Source: Chrysoporthe austroafricana
Taxonomy: Eukaryota; Ascomycota; Sordariomycetes; Diaporthales; Cryphonectriaceae
Direction: 5' to 3'
Length of the DNA stretch: 64,000 nt
Assembly: GCA_001051155.2 (NCBI GenBank)
Contig: JYIP02000005.1
Span: 4,030,001-4,094,000 of the forward strand
The position numbers were made by a program, and so were the translations under genes. Of this stretch, positions 1-10,989 are shown in pieces (within the stretch, counting starts at the first letter, position 1; every line of letters begins with the position of its first letter). The notes beneath the pieces were generated by a model. The model was not told the origin of the DNA, ran no database searches, and worked only from the letters and a program-made list of their open reading frames with translations.

Positions 1-1340
1 TGGGTACATCGAGCGGTATTACGCTGCGACTGTCTGCCCGGTGCTGGAACGTAGAGGGGGGTTGGAGTGTCTTGTTGCGAAACGCACGAAGAGTGCGGCC
101 GATAATAGGTATGTGCGCATCCTCCATGCCTCCCTCGCCCTGGCCGTGCCTGGGCATTCTGAAGAGGCCCTGGCACGGCGAGGGTGACGTTGAGCTGCCC
201 GGGTCGCGAGGTGAGGTGACGTATTTGGTGGCAGCCAAAGCAACCCACTCGGGGACCCAGGTTTCAACCTGGGAGGACGCAATTCCCACTGGAGGGCTTT
301 GCCGTAATCTGACGTCCCGTCTCGTCTCATCAAATTGTCCTACAAAATCACTCACTGGCTTTCCCCCCCGTCCGTCGTTAATTTTGGACGAGCTGGTGTA
401 GTGAGTAGGTGTGTAGCTGCCATCCCACCAGCCCACACACTACTCTGCGGTCCCGTCCAAATCTGGCGGGGCGGAGCCGGATGGCAACGAACCCCATTCT
501 CGTGCCATCATCCTACATCATTGTGCGTGTTGCACGCCTCCTTACTACGGCGGGTAGCTGGCGAGATTGGTGTAGGATTCAAGCTTGCCAGATCCACCGT
601 CGAAACCTCCGAGCGTGGTCGCGGTTCACTACGTCAGAGAGGGTTCCGACTGACTCAGTACTGGCTGGCTTCCTGCAAGGCCAGGTGCAAACCAGCAAGC
701 GACGGAGGGGAACACAGATTAGAAGGCGTCACGAGCGGATAAGATACCTTGGACGCTGCCAGCAAGACACGGCGGTGCTGGAGTGTGGAATACCCAGTCG
801 TGTCAGTATACGTGACATGACGCCCTCGAGCCAGGCCGGCATGCCCGCCCCGGGCCCTGCTGGGGGCTATAGCAGACGTGACAATAAGTGGTCATGTAAA
901 ACCGCAACTGTAATTGATGGTAGCGAGCGGGAATGTCAGTGGCAGGTTGGTTCCCGCAACGTGATTCCCTCCTCGTCTGGTGACTCTGAGATGACGGACC
1001 TCTTGGCTACGTAATGTGCCGGCGCGCGCTATGAAGACGCTTGCTTCGGTTCAGCCCCCCGGCTGCTCTCAGGCCAAGTTGCGGTACATTGCGCCTCCGC
1101 CAAAAGACGTCACAGGGGCGCCGTGCCCTGTCCTGGACAAGATACCAGATACCAGAGGGGCCCACACTGCAGCCAATTGAGGTCGATTCGTGATCAGTGA
1201 CTTCGCCACTTGGCATGAAACGAATGCAAATAGCTGACTTTGCGCCCAACAAAAAGCAAGCAACTAATTGAACATGTGAGAGGTGAACGGGGATAGGGAG
1301 AGAGGGAGGGAGATGACAGAAGAAAAGCAAAGAGAAAAGA

Positions 1341-1400
1341 GCACCCACATACACAGACACATACACACCAATGCACACACACACACCAAAAAAAAAAAAA
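1341..1400. repeat. CA-rich microsatellite followed by an A run
   Basis: An imperfect run of CA dinucleotides is followed directly by about 13 A residues. It is a simple-sequence repeat in the non-coding upstream region. Confidence 0.8.
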
Positions 1401-2051
1401 GGCGAGGAGGCCATGGGTGATGCAGGTGGCTGAGATGATAAGAAGGTGGGGGGATGGGGGTCTTGTGTGAATCTCTCGTCTGGTCTGGAGGTACATACCT
1501 ATACCTCCCCAGTAGCATCCATCCAAGCACGCCAAGAACGACACGGGCGAGCTTCCTTCGCCCCGTCGCCCTGCTTCCAATCAGCTGTGGGAGCTAGGCC
1601 AGTGGCGTCTATTACCAGTACAGAAGAGCCGAGACAAGGAAGCACTGGACATTTCATTGTTATCAGAACGGGAGCGTGATCTCATGCCCATGGCTGCTAG
1701 CACTGTAGTGATACTGCTGAACACCCTGCCGAGATTACCTCCCACACCTCCATGCCTACCTGCCCGGCCGTGCCAGTGCTCGCCTGCTTGCCTGTTCAAG
1801 AGCTCCAGTTGTCCTCAGCACCCGGCTAGACCAGATTGGGCAGGATATGGATGGGCCCGTGCCACCCTGAGGCATGTCGAGCTCTCCAGCCCGGCAGCGG
1901 CGTCACATGTGTCCTGGGACCCTCTTGACAGCTCGACAGGAGCCTGCCCAGCAGTGCTGCTGGCCCTGGGGCTGTCCTGGCCAAGTCCGTGAACCTCACC
2001 TCACCACGCAGACTTCCCTCGTGCCATGCCATCGTGGTCCTCGCGACATAG

Positions 2052-2100
2052 ACCGCCGCCTGGCCGCCTGGCCGCCTGGCCGCCTGGCTCCTGGCTCCTG
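2052..2100. repeat. Short tandem repeat, GCCGCCTG unit
   Basis: About four copies of an 8-base GCCGCCTG-like unit are followed by two CTCCTGG copies. They sit in the upstream region of the zinc-finger gene. Confidence 0.8.
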
Positions 2101-2381
2101 TGTGGACAGGCGCTGCAGCCAGCGCTAGCCAGCTAGCGGACAACCCTATTTCTCCACACATCAACCACTCACCGAGTCTGCGCACCCGGTCCCTGCAAAA
2201 CTGGCCTCTCTGCCGTGAACCCCCCCATGCTACATGTCACTTCCGTCTTATGCCCGCACGACCCCCGGTCGACATTCATCCCGACCCATCCTTGCTCCTT
2301 TTAGCCTGACACCCCCACAACATGATATTGGCACGCTTCCCCACCTGCCTGAGCACACCCCTGCCCGGCTCTTGCTCGAGC

Positions 2382-2416
2382 TGCAGGTGCAGGTGCAGGT
2401 GCGGGTGCGGGTGCGG
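2382..2416. repeat. Hexanucleotide repeat CAGGTG/CGGGTG
   Basis: Three copies of a CAGGTG-type hexamer pass into three GCGGGT-type hexamers. This is a small GC-rich tandem repeat about 300 bases upstream of the zinc-finger start codon. Confidence 0.8.
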
Positions 2417-2717
2417 TTCTCTGCACTGACTTCAAGCTAGGTTGGCACGGTGCGCTAGGGAGCTATAGGACCCTATTGCCCTGGGTACTAACGCCAAGGT
2501 ACAGGTAGGTGCTCCCTAGCGTCTGCGTCAAAGACCCTGACTTGACTGGATCTTAACCCGGCCGCTCTGGGGCGAGAGGATAAGACTCGGCCGCTGACCA
2601 GCACCCTATGTTTCTTCTGGCCTATCCATACCTCACCTTCCCTTGAACCACCCTCACGATCTCGAACAGGCCCCGGATCGACCGCGATCTCTGCACATCC
2701 CAAAACAAACCTGCACC

Positions 2718-4011
2718 ATGACAATGACAATAGACCCAAACCAACAGCAACGATACGCATCATTTCCACCAGTTGATAGCATGCCTTCGTCGTATCCCAC
2801 CTCACATCCGCACTTCCAGAATCCCTGGGCATCGACAGCACCGCCGACGGCCGCCCTGTACGCGGGCTCGCCAGTCACACAGAGTGGAATGCCTCCCAAT
2901 CCCATGGCTATGGACCGTCACTCCCAGCAGCCTTCGTCCCGGCCGCCTGTCACGGCGTCAATGGCACAGTACGGCTCCGGCGGGCCTGTGACTTCTGCCC
3001 CAGCTGGTAGCCCTCTCAGTATGGCGGACCCTCCTCTTCCAGGACGCCCCGACTTACTTTCTCTCTCACAAGATCTCATGAGTATCAGCCGGATGCCTCA
3101 CCAGACCGCGGCGTCCTCGTACTCCGACCCTGCCTACCACGCCACCGCCGCCTCTCCGGTGCATGCCACGTACGCGGCGTCGCCGACCAGCTACGAGCAC
3201 AGCATGGGCTATCCGTCCTCGGCTGTGCGACACCCATTCGGTATTTCGCCCGAGGCAGATACCAGAAGGTATTCCCAGTCATCAATCTCCTCCACCGCGT
3301 CGTACGATCCTAGCGACATGACTCTGCCGCGGGTGGCCCGGACTCAGCCCATTGACTTTCGGCACACCAGAGACCCGCGAGGCTACCAGGAGCCGCTCGA
3401 GGCAGCTCACCAGATGGTCCAGATGAGGTTTGACACCAGCAGCCAGGAGACGCCCCGCGCGGGTGTCTACAACAACAGGGGGAGGGGCTCGGGCGACTCG
3501 TACGGCTTTCCCTCGACGCACTCTGCCTCCTCGAGCGTCTCCTCGAACGGGTTCAGCCCGTACTATGGCGGCTCCATCGACGGGAGCGTTAGCGACTACT
3601 CGACGGCGGGGTCTGACATCGAGTCGAGGACCCTCCCGCGCCCTCAGGGCCTGATGGCCACCCAGCCGCCGGCGCCGCAGTCCATGATGGGCCAGTTCAG
3701 CTCTAAGGTCTCGAGTAGCACTCAGAAGAAGCACAAGTGCAAAGTCTGCGACAAGCGCTTTACGCGACCGAGCTCCTTGCAGACACACATGTACAGCCAC
3801 ACCGGAGAGAAGCGTAAGTGCAACCGCCTCCTCGCGCCTTTCACATCGTGGCCATTGGTTGACATGAACCCCTGGTGTAGCGTTCAAGTGTGAGCACCCA
3901 AACTGTGGGCGCAACTTCTCAGTCGTCTCGAACCTGCGACGACATCGAAAGGTGCACAAGGGCGAGGCCCAATCAGACGCAGGCAGCGAGGACCAAAACC
4001 AATCCGACTAG
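2718..4011 (+). CDS. C2H2 zinc-finger transcription factor, FlbC-like (two C-terminal fingers)
   Basis: Exons 2718-3813 and 3881-4011 are joined across a 67-base intron (donor GTAAGT) that splits a TGEKPFKC finger linker; the product is 408 residues. The N-terminal 330 residues are Ser/Pro/Tyr/Gln-rich and low in complexity, as expected of an activation or regulatory region. Two classical fingers lie at the C-terminus: finger 1 with C341, C344, H357, H361 and finger 2 with C369, C374, H387, H391, in a QTHMYSHTGEK / SVVSNLRRHRKVH context. This paired terminal arrangement is typical of fungal FlbC-type regulators of conidiation. The family match is from recalled motif similarity, so another member of the same finger subfamily (for example a Con7-type protein) remains possible. 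The start was chosen at the first ATG of the frame that opens with MTMTIDPNQ. The long flanking non-coding regions fit a developmentally regulated gene (inference). Confidence 0.85.
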
Positions 4012-4530
4012 AATCGATCCTAGGGGTTCGATTTGTATTATAAGCGCGACCCGGTGGCACCGCCAAGCGAGGATACCGCCAAAGCGATTACTTGTTTCGT
4101 TCTTCTCTTTTTTTGTCTCGACGATGACGCTCTAATTCTCATCGTTCGCTGCCATACCCTTTTCCATATCCTCTTCGCTTCATTCACGGTCGGGTCATGG
4201 TCAACCCGTATAGCCGAGACAGGAGTATTGGCAGAGGATTAAAGGCTGGGTCGCGTTGTGCATTTCCAGGCCGGAATAGTACAGAGGGGCGGCAAAAGTT
4301 TTCACTTAGGGGTCGTAAGAGTGGGAACCGCGAGATGATACCCAGTTGCTTGTCGACTTGTCCCGGATGAGAATGTTGCGGGTTCGTTGGGTTATGACGA
4401 CATCAAAGATGGTGCTCGACTCGCCGACGCCGCCGACTGTCAGGTTCGCATTTTCGACGCTCGCTCTCATCCGCTCCGAGTGGCACAGCACCCTTTTTTG
4501 GTTTTCGCCCTCGAGTTACGATACTTTACT

Positions 4531-4783
4531 TCTTTTCTTTTTTTTTTTTTTTTTTTGTTTTTTTTTTTTTTGGTTTCGTTTTGGGGGCCGGTGTCGTTTG
4601 GTGTGTCTTCCCCCTTCCTCGGCTACACCGCAGATAGAGAGAAAAAAACCAAACCAACCAACTAAAAAATGAAAAAAAACAAGGAACAAAAAAAAAAAAA
4701 AAAAAAAAAAAAAAGAAAAGANTTCCCGCCCCCTTTCCTTTTTTGCTCTTTGTTGCCCTCCCCCCTTTTGGTTGTTCCCCCCG

Positions 4784-4834
<51 letters not shown>
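4531..4834. repeat. Long homopolymer tracts (T, A, T) around a single N
   Basis: A T tract of about 40 bases (one G interruption) is followed by an A tract near 4688-4714, an ambiguous base at 4722 and an uninterrupted T run of about 50 bases at 4785-4834. Such runs are prone to sequencing and assembly error, and the isolated N suggests a weakly supported join. Confidence 0.85.
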
Positions 4835-4835
<1 letters not shown>

Positions 4836-7800
4836 GATTTTGGGGTTACTACGGGTGACGCGGGTCGCTCAGGATCATTTCCTCACTCACGGGTGAGAAG
4901 ATACCAAAAGGACCACGGCGGATGGCGTTACAGGTCGGCAACGGTTCAGGTTCTGGGGGGTTCTTAGGTTTGAAGAGGTGGCGGGGTTTTTTGGGCCTTC
5001 CGATCACGGTGTCAACTGCTCGTATCCTCGCGCTTTCTGCAACCAGCACAGAGGATTAATGTCTTTCGTTTTTTAAGGATACCAGTCCCCGGCACACTCT
5101 AGACACTCGCTAATCACTACATCCACACGGTCGCTTCACATGGGGGAAGGGAATGGTCATTACGGTCGGGATCTGCATGATTTTAGAGGTGGCTGTATTT
5201 ATATGGAAGGGGGTCCAAAGGCCAGGGAACGAAGCTGTGATGATGGGGACGCTGGTCTCTGCCACTCGTTCATGATCGTGGGAAAAGAACTGCGCGACAT
5301 ATGTAAGATCAGTTGAGAAGCGTCTTCAAAAAAAAAAAATCACAACGCGATGGCGCGGGCTGCTCAAAATATCTTGACCAAGCATTGTCTTCCTGTGACG
5401 ATCTAAGTTTCTACACACCACAGTAGATTTCACCTCTACTTTCGGGCCCTTCCGTCCAGCGACACCATCACTGTTCCGTGGGACGAAAGCCAATCTCCAG
5501 ACCAGCGGCCCGGGAACGTCGAAACTCACTCACATGCTTAGAGTACAGGACTCGGCCGGCGGGGAGCGGATCGCCGCCGCGGATTCCCGCAACGGGATAT
5601 CTGGGGTTGAAAGGCTGGCACGTGGTCGTCTTGCCCGACGCGTGGGCAGAGATCAGTCAGTTGACCACTGCAAGGCCGCTGATCACCTCCCCTCTGATCG
5701 GCGCTCAATGTTATGCGTGTTCATCCCGTCCGCCCTGCGACGGGATCCAGTACGAAGTGCCGTCGCCGGAGGGGCTTAGGGAGGGGGGGAGGAGGAACCT
5801 GTCGCGGGAGGAGAGGGAAGGAAGGCACTGGAAGGCAGGAAGGCAGGCCTCTGGGGATTGCGATCAGCGCGTGGTGGGAAAAAAAAAAGCTTATTTGGAT
5901 GCTGTTAACGTGTCACACACACCACGCCTCTCTGGAGCGGTCCGCTTTGGGGGCAGTGGCACCGGGAACGTCCTGAAACAGCCGGTCCGACGATCGAAGC
6001 TGACCCGTTGTCCTCGTCCGTTTTTTTTTCTCTTTATACCTCCTTGTGAAGGATGCCAGGGGGGAGGGTTTGCTCCCGCGATAGACGACCTGACTGATCG
6101 AGTGCGCTCCTCCGTCCGTCTCAGCCTGTCCATGATAGCGATAGAAAAGGGAGGACAAGGGGAAACCTTCCAGCACGCCATCGTCCCTTCCCCCCTTCTT
6201 GCGCCGGGAATGCTGTTCATTCGTCCCCCTCCCCCCTCCCCCCCACCGTCTGTATCATGCACCACGAGTTCTCAAGATCCCAACTGCCTCACTCATTCCG
6301 CCCCGGTATGCGATGGAAATTGGTCACGCGGCGCAGCGTGACAGGTGAGGTGAGGTCACTCTGCTTCCTGCACTCCTCGACTGTGGGCCCAGAGAGTACC
6401 AGTAGGTTCTATCCAGGCCTCGGGGGGAGGGGGGGTGGAAGGGTCAGAGCTGGCGCTGCCGATCAACGCGGAAAGGCCTCTGTTCACCGACCCCACTGGG
6501 CGAGGTGACCAAGGGGGCACAGCACGAGGCGAGTCCCGCGAATTGGGGAACTCACGGGTGGGATCTGCTGGCCGCATATGCCAAATCCCGCTAAGGTCCC
6601 ATGCTGAAATCTAAGATGGCTATACCGGCCCCAGTAGTAGCGCTGGGGGGTGTGGGGAAGAGACGACGAAGCGGATTGCCCAATGGGAATCGGCCCAGAG
6701 AATGAGGCAAAGGCCATGACTGAGCAGAGCGTTGCACCACAGCAACAGAGCAGGTGACTCAGCGCGCTGGAGAAAGATGCAAGTCTTACTAAGGGCGACG
6801 ATCAGGTACAAGGTGCGAAAAGTTTCAGCGCGGTCGAAAGGGTCTCGCGGGAGGGCGAGCTGGTGGTCTTCGCGGGGCGGAAAGGCTGAAGGGGCATGTA
6901 TGGCTGCAAGCACACTGCCGCGCCCGAGAGCGAGAAGGCTACATGGTGGAGTTCCCTGGTCTATCTGCCCACCCGAGGCAGATACCTTGAGGCGTTGGGC
7001 CGATTCGCCCGCGCGATAGGATAGGTGTGCAACCCATGCACTGCGACACGGCGGGTGCGGCGGAATGGGCACGGCGTGTGTAGGCCTCCAGCGCTCGAGG
7101 GACGGATGCTGCTGCCCGAAGCTAAGGGCTGAAGATCATGCCCCGTACTGTGGCAGCTGCCCGTCGCAGGGAAAAGTCCCGTTTCGCACGGCGTCCGAGG
7201 ACCAGCGTGCGCGTGCGAGGGGCCTTATCCAGGGCCGCCGAGGCACGGCGTTGTGTTGCGCTCGGGAGCCCGGACGCCGGCGGCCGGCGTGGGCAGCGGG
7301 AATGGATGGAGGAGGAGGAGGGCGTATGGCGACATGAGCTTGCGCGTACACAGCACGCCTGAGGAGGCCATCTGTCCGCCATGCACCATAGCAGGTGCGA
7401 GAGAGGTAGAAGCCCGCGGTCGTCACTCGTCGTCAGTCTGCGGGGGTTCCAGGCAGCGCAACCTCCGACCCCGGGAAAGCATCGCGTGTCGTCCAACGAG
7501 GTCGCCATCCGCCGCGGACGTGTGCACGAAAGGACGGCCTGTCTCCACCCTCTTGGGCTGTGCTTGCCCCATGCGGACTTGAAACACGCTTGACCGAGAT
7601 GGTGGAGTCCCCGCCGGGGGGGTAGAGAGTGCTTATCGTCGCCACCGGACCAGAAGGGTGCAAAGATTGGATGGCACCTCCAGACGGGGTCGTCGATCGG
7701 CTTCCTGATGGGGGAAGGTCAACCTCTGCGGCTGCAGGCTGCAGCACCCCAAGAAGGTTGCGGGGCTTCCAGGCTGGAGGGACAGACGGCCAATGGGTGG

Positions 7801-9600
7801 GAGGCAGAGGGCGAAGGCGAGCGAGTCCCTACAGCAAGGTCGCCGGGGGGGGGGTCAAGAAGCGGGGAGGCGAAGGCACGTACGTAAAGTGCTATGGCCT
7901 CGGCTGCCATTGGGGAGATGGGTGGTGGTGCTGGACAGGGTGTAGCAGCAGGGCGAGGGCGAGGGCGAGCATGCGGCGGTTGGGCTCGCGACGAGGTCCA
8001 CGAGAGCGGCTTGGCGCTACCCAGCAGAGCGGAGCGTGTCATGCTGTGTGGCCAAACCAACACCGAGGGCTGGTTGGCTGGTTGGCTAGGCGGCTCCTCT
8101 AGTCAGAGCCTTGCCCCCCGTGCCCCCCCCCTCGGCGACGCTCGTCCCGGCCTCTCACCCTCCCCTCCTCGCACCCGCGAGGTGATGCCGCATCGCCTCG
8201 ACCCGCCAGTCACAGGGCTACAGGTGGATCTCCGGGGCGGGGACGAGCATCAGCCGTGACGCAGCTGGCGCGTGAGATCTGGGAAGGGGGCCGCGACACC
8301 TGGGCGGACCGGGCTGGCTTCCCTGCAGGCGCAGAGTATGATCCCGGTGCGGAGGAGCCGCTGCTGCGCGTCTGATATCTGAGCTCGGGAGAGAAAGCCC
8401 CGACGGCACAGAAGAGACCAAAGCTGCACGGCAGCATGGGCAGCATGGCAGCATGGGCAGGCCGGCGCGGGCGGGCGGGCGGGCGGGAGGGAGGGAGTCC
8501 GGCGGTCTGGCTGGTGGCGTGGGCGTGGGCGTCGACGGGCTGCGGCAGAGAGGACAGACACAGGTCGTGACAGGCAACATCCACCCTCGACAGCCTTGAT
8601 AGGCGACAAGTTGGGGTGACGTTGGGAGATGGGCACGGCGGCCGACGTGATTGGCCGGCAGGGGGCGAGCAGGTGCTCTGGCGGCGATGACGTTGGTGGG
8701 CAGGCGCAGGGGTGCCGCGATGACGTAGATGGCCCAGGAACCCTGTGGCTACGGGTGGGGATGGGCCACACCCAAAACGGGGGTGGGAGGCACTGGAGGG
8801 CTCGGAGGGCAGGAGCGGCCCACCGGGGCCCCCCAGTGGGGCCCCTTCCCTCCACGGGTCTTCATGCAAGCCCTGCTTAGCCGGCCACTTATGTGTCCCA
8901 GCGTGCTCAGTAGCATCGCGCTGACGGTACGTACTGCCGTGTCACTGCAGGGCCAAACGCAGACCGACTAAGCTTACTAGATCCGATTGCGTCTAGCCAG
9001 CAAATCGCTGCGGTGTCTGGCAAGGCCAGATATGGAGGTGCCACCTGTCATGAGCCAGAGATCTTCAGGGTCCTCACGATAGGCAGCCGAGATGTCCAGG
9101 GGCCGCGAGAACTCACCTCGACGACCCCTGGCGCGCTGGGAGGCACGCGGTGGCACCGTGGGACGACATTGAGCGTTGAGGACGGCCGCACCACCCGGCA
9201 GTGTCTCTCGCACAGAGCCTCGCCCTGGAGCAAGAGTCCCACGCCGCCGCCCCAGAGCCTCGAGCTCTCCGGTCTCGGTGGTGCTGGCCCGGTGCGAGCA
9301 GTCCTCGCCCAGGAGGGGGAAATGCGACCAGGCCCGACCCCTAGATGATAAGTAAGTAAATAAATAAATACATAGCAGGCAGTAGCGTCGGCTGCGCACA
9401 TCAGGCTCCAAGCCTTCGGGAGACGGGAGGCGACGGGACATGCCATGCCAGCACACACACAGAGTTCAGGCTGAGGGTCCCATATCTCTGCGGCGGGTGT
9501 GTATGGAGCATCTGAGATGTCGTCGAATTAACCCTCGCTGTACGGTGACGTAGATGGCGGCTGTAGGATCCATTCCTCGTGAGGGGGGCTGTGGACCCTC

Positions 9601-9603
<3 letters not shown>

Positions 9604-9636
<33 letters not shown>

Positions 9637-9803
9637 CCTCTTTCTCTTTTTTTTTTTTTTTCTTCCTTTCATCCTCTTTTTCGCCCCCTCTCCTCAGCGC
9701 TCTTCTCCCGGTCCNGGGGGGGGGGGGGAATAACCCCCCTGTTAGGGGGTCCTAATATGGGGCTGTTTGGGCGCTACTTCGGGGGGGGGGGGGGGGCCCC
9801 CCA

Positions 9804-9834
<31 letters not shown>
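9604..9834. repeat. Homopolymer cluster (T, T, G, G, T) with a single N
   Basis: Two T runs (about 9605-9661), a G run beginning after the N at 9715, a second G run near 9780-9796 and another T run near 9806-9834 are packed into 230 bases. The structure resembles the cluster at 4531-4834 and may mark an assembly joint. Confidence 0.85.
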
Positions 9835-9838
<4 letters not shown>

Positions 9839-10949
9839 CCTCCTCTCCTTCTTCCTGTCCCCTCTTCCCCTCCCCCCTTTCTCTCGCCAGATCCCATCCC
9901 TGTCCACCCTCATTCTCAATGCAGCCCCCCCTGGCCCCAAGTCTCGCCGTACCGGTACAAGATAGCACCTTCTGCAGTCCTTGAAGCAGCCCGATCCCCA
10001 TCGCCAGAACCCCCCCCCCGAGCAGCCGTGCCGGACGAGATTGATGCTAATTGAGCCATCGGCTATTGTAATTCCTCTCAAAGTCAATTCTCCCGCGGCT
10101 TGGTTTCAAACCCTGGCCTCATTTGGCCTCGAAATTGCATAACTTCCGGCTCTTATTCCTCGCGCGCACGAATAACACCGGCTCGGAGGAGGCCTGCGCC
10201 AAGATTAGGGTCCTCTTCCCGGCCCTGTTGAAACGAAACGGTTGGTCCAAGCCGCCATTAACACCAGGGTAATACATAGTATGGAGATGCCATTCTCTGT
10301 CGTGACATCGACTTCTCCCGCCAGATTGCCATCTCGCGCGATTACCCATGGTCCCCTACTAGCTCTGCACACGAGCCTTTCCGGGCGACACACACCCTCT
10401 CTCCTCCCATCCTCGCCAATAGCGGGACTCTGCGTGTCAAAATTGGTCAAGCCACTTACACATCCTCTCTCCCTTCGCACACACTGGCACACAGTGCTGT
10501 GCTGCCGTCGTCGTAGTAGTGCCAAACCCGTCCTCTCCCATGCCGGTCTTGCCCCCCACCACCCCCTTCACTGCTGCTTACAGTCTTATCCTCGCACTCG
10601 CGCCGACGAAAACGGCTTAATGTCTCGCACCGGCCCATTTCCGCGGTCTGAGAAGGGACGACATTCCCCTCAGGAAATGAGAAGGTGGTGAGCAGGCACC
10701 ATCTGCTGCTGTGATTGGAGGGCAGGCCTGTCGAGTCTCGCACACAATACATACACCCCCTACCGGTGCCTCCGACAGCTCTGGGAGGGGGGGAGGGACG
10801 TGTGAGAGGCGGCCCCTGTCCAACCTCCGGGCCTCTCTTCCCACCCACCGCGCTTCTGCTTAAACCGCACAAGGACATTACGCAATGCGGTGCGTCGCCG
10901 TCTCCGTGGAGGCGGAGAAAGAGAGAGGAGAGGGCGAGGGAGAAGGGCG

Positions 10950-10989
10950 GGGAGAGAGAGTTCCTTAGAGAGAAGGAACTCTCTCTCCC
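10950..10989. repeat. Perfect 17-bp inverted repeat with a 6-base loop
   Basis: The left arm is at 10950-10966 and the right arm at 10973-10989, separated by AGAGAG. The arms are exact reverse complements and combine a GA-rich stretch with TTCCTT / AAGGAA at the loop end. It could form a stable hairpin in DNA or RNA. No adjacent gene end is apparent, so I do not call it a terminator. Confidence 0.85.

Larger units (their letters stand above)
1..2717. other. Long upstream region of the C2H2 regulator gene
   Basis: No coding region is supported here. Short open frames exist on both strands but lack domain-like sequence, and several overlap each other. The stretch is GC-rich, with a CA-rich microsatellite followed by an A run (about 1341-1400) and short tandem GC repeats near 2050 and 2390. 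It lies directly upstream of the zinc-finger gene that starts at 2718 and probably holds its promoter and 5' leader. The left end may also contain the flank of a gene outside the window. Confidence 0.6.
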
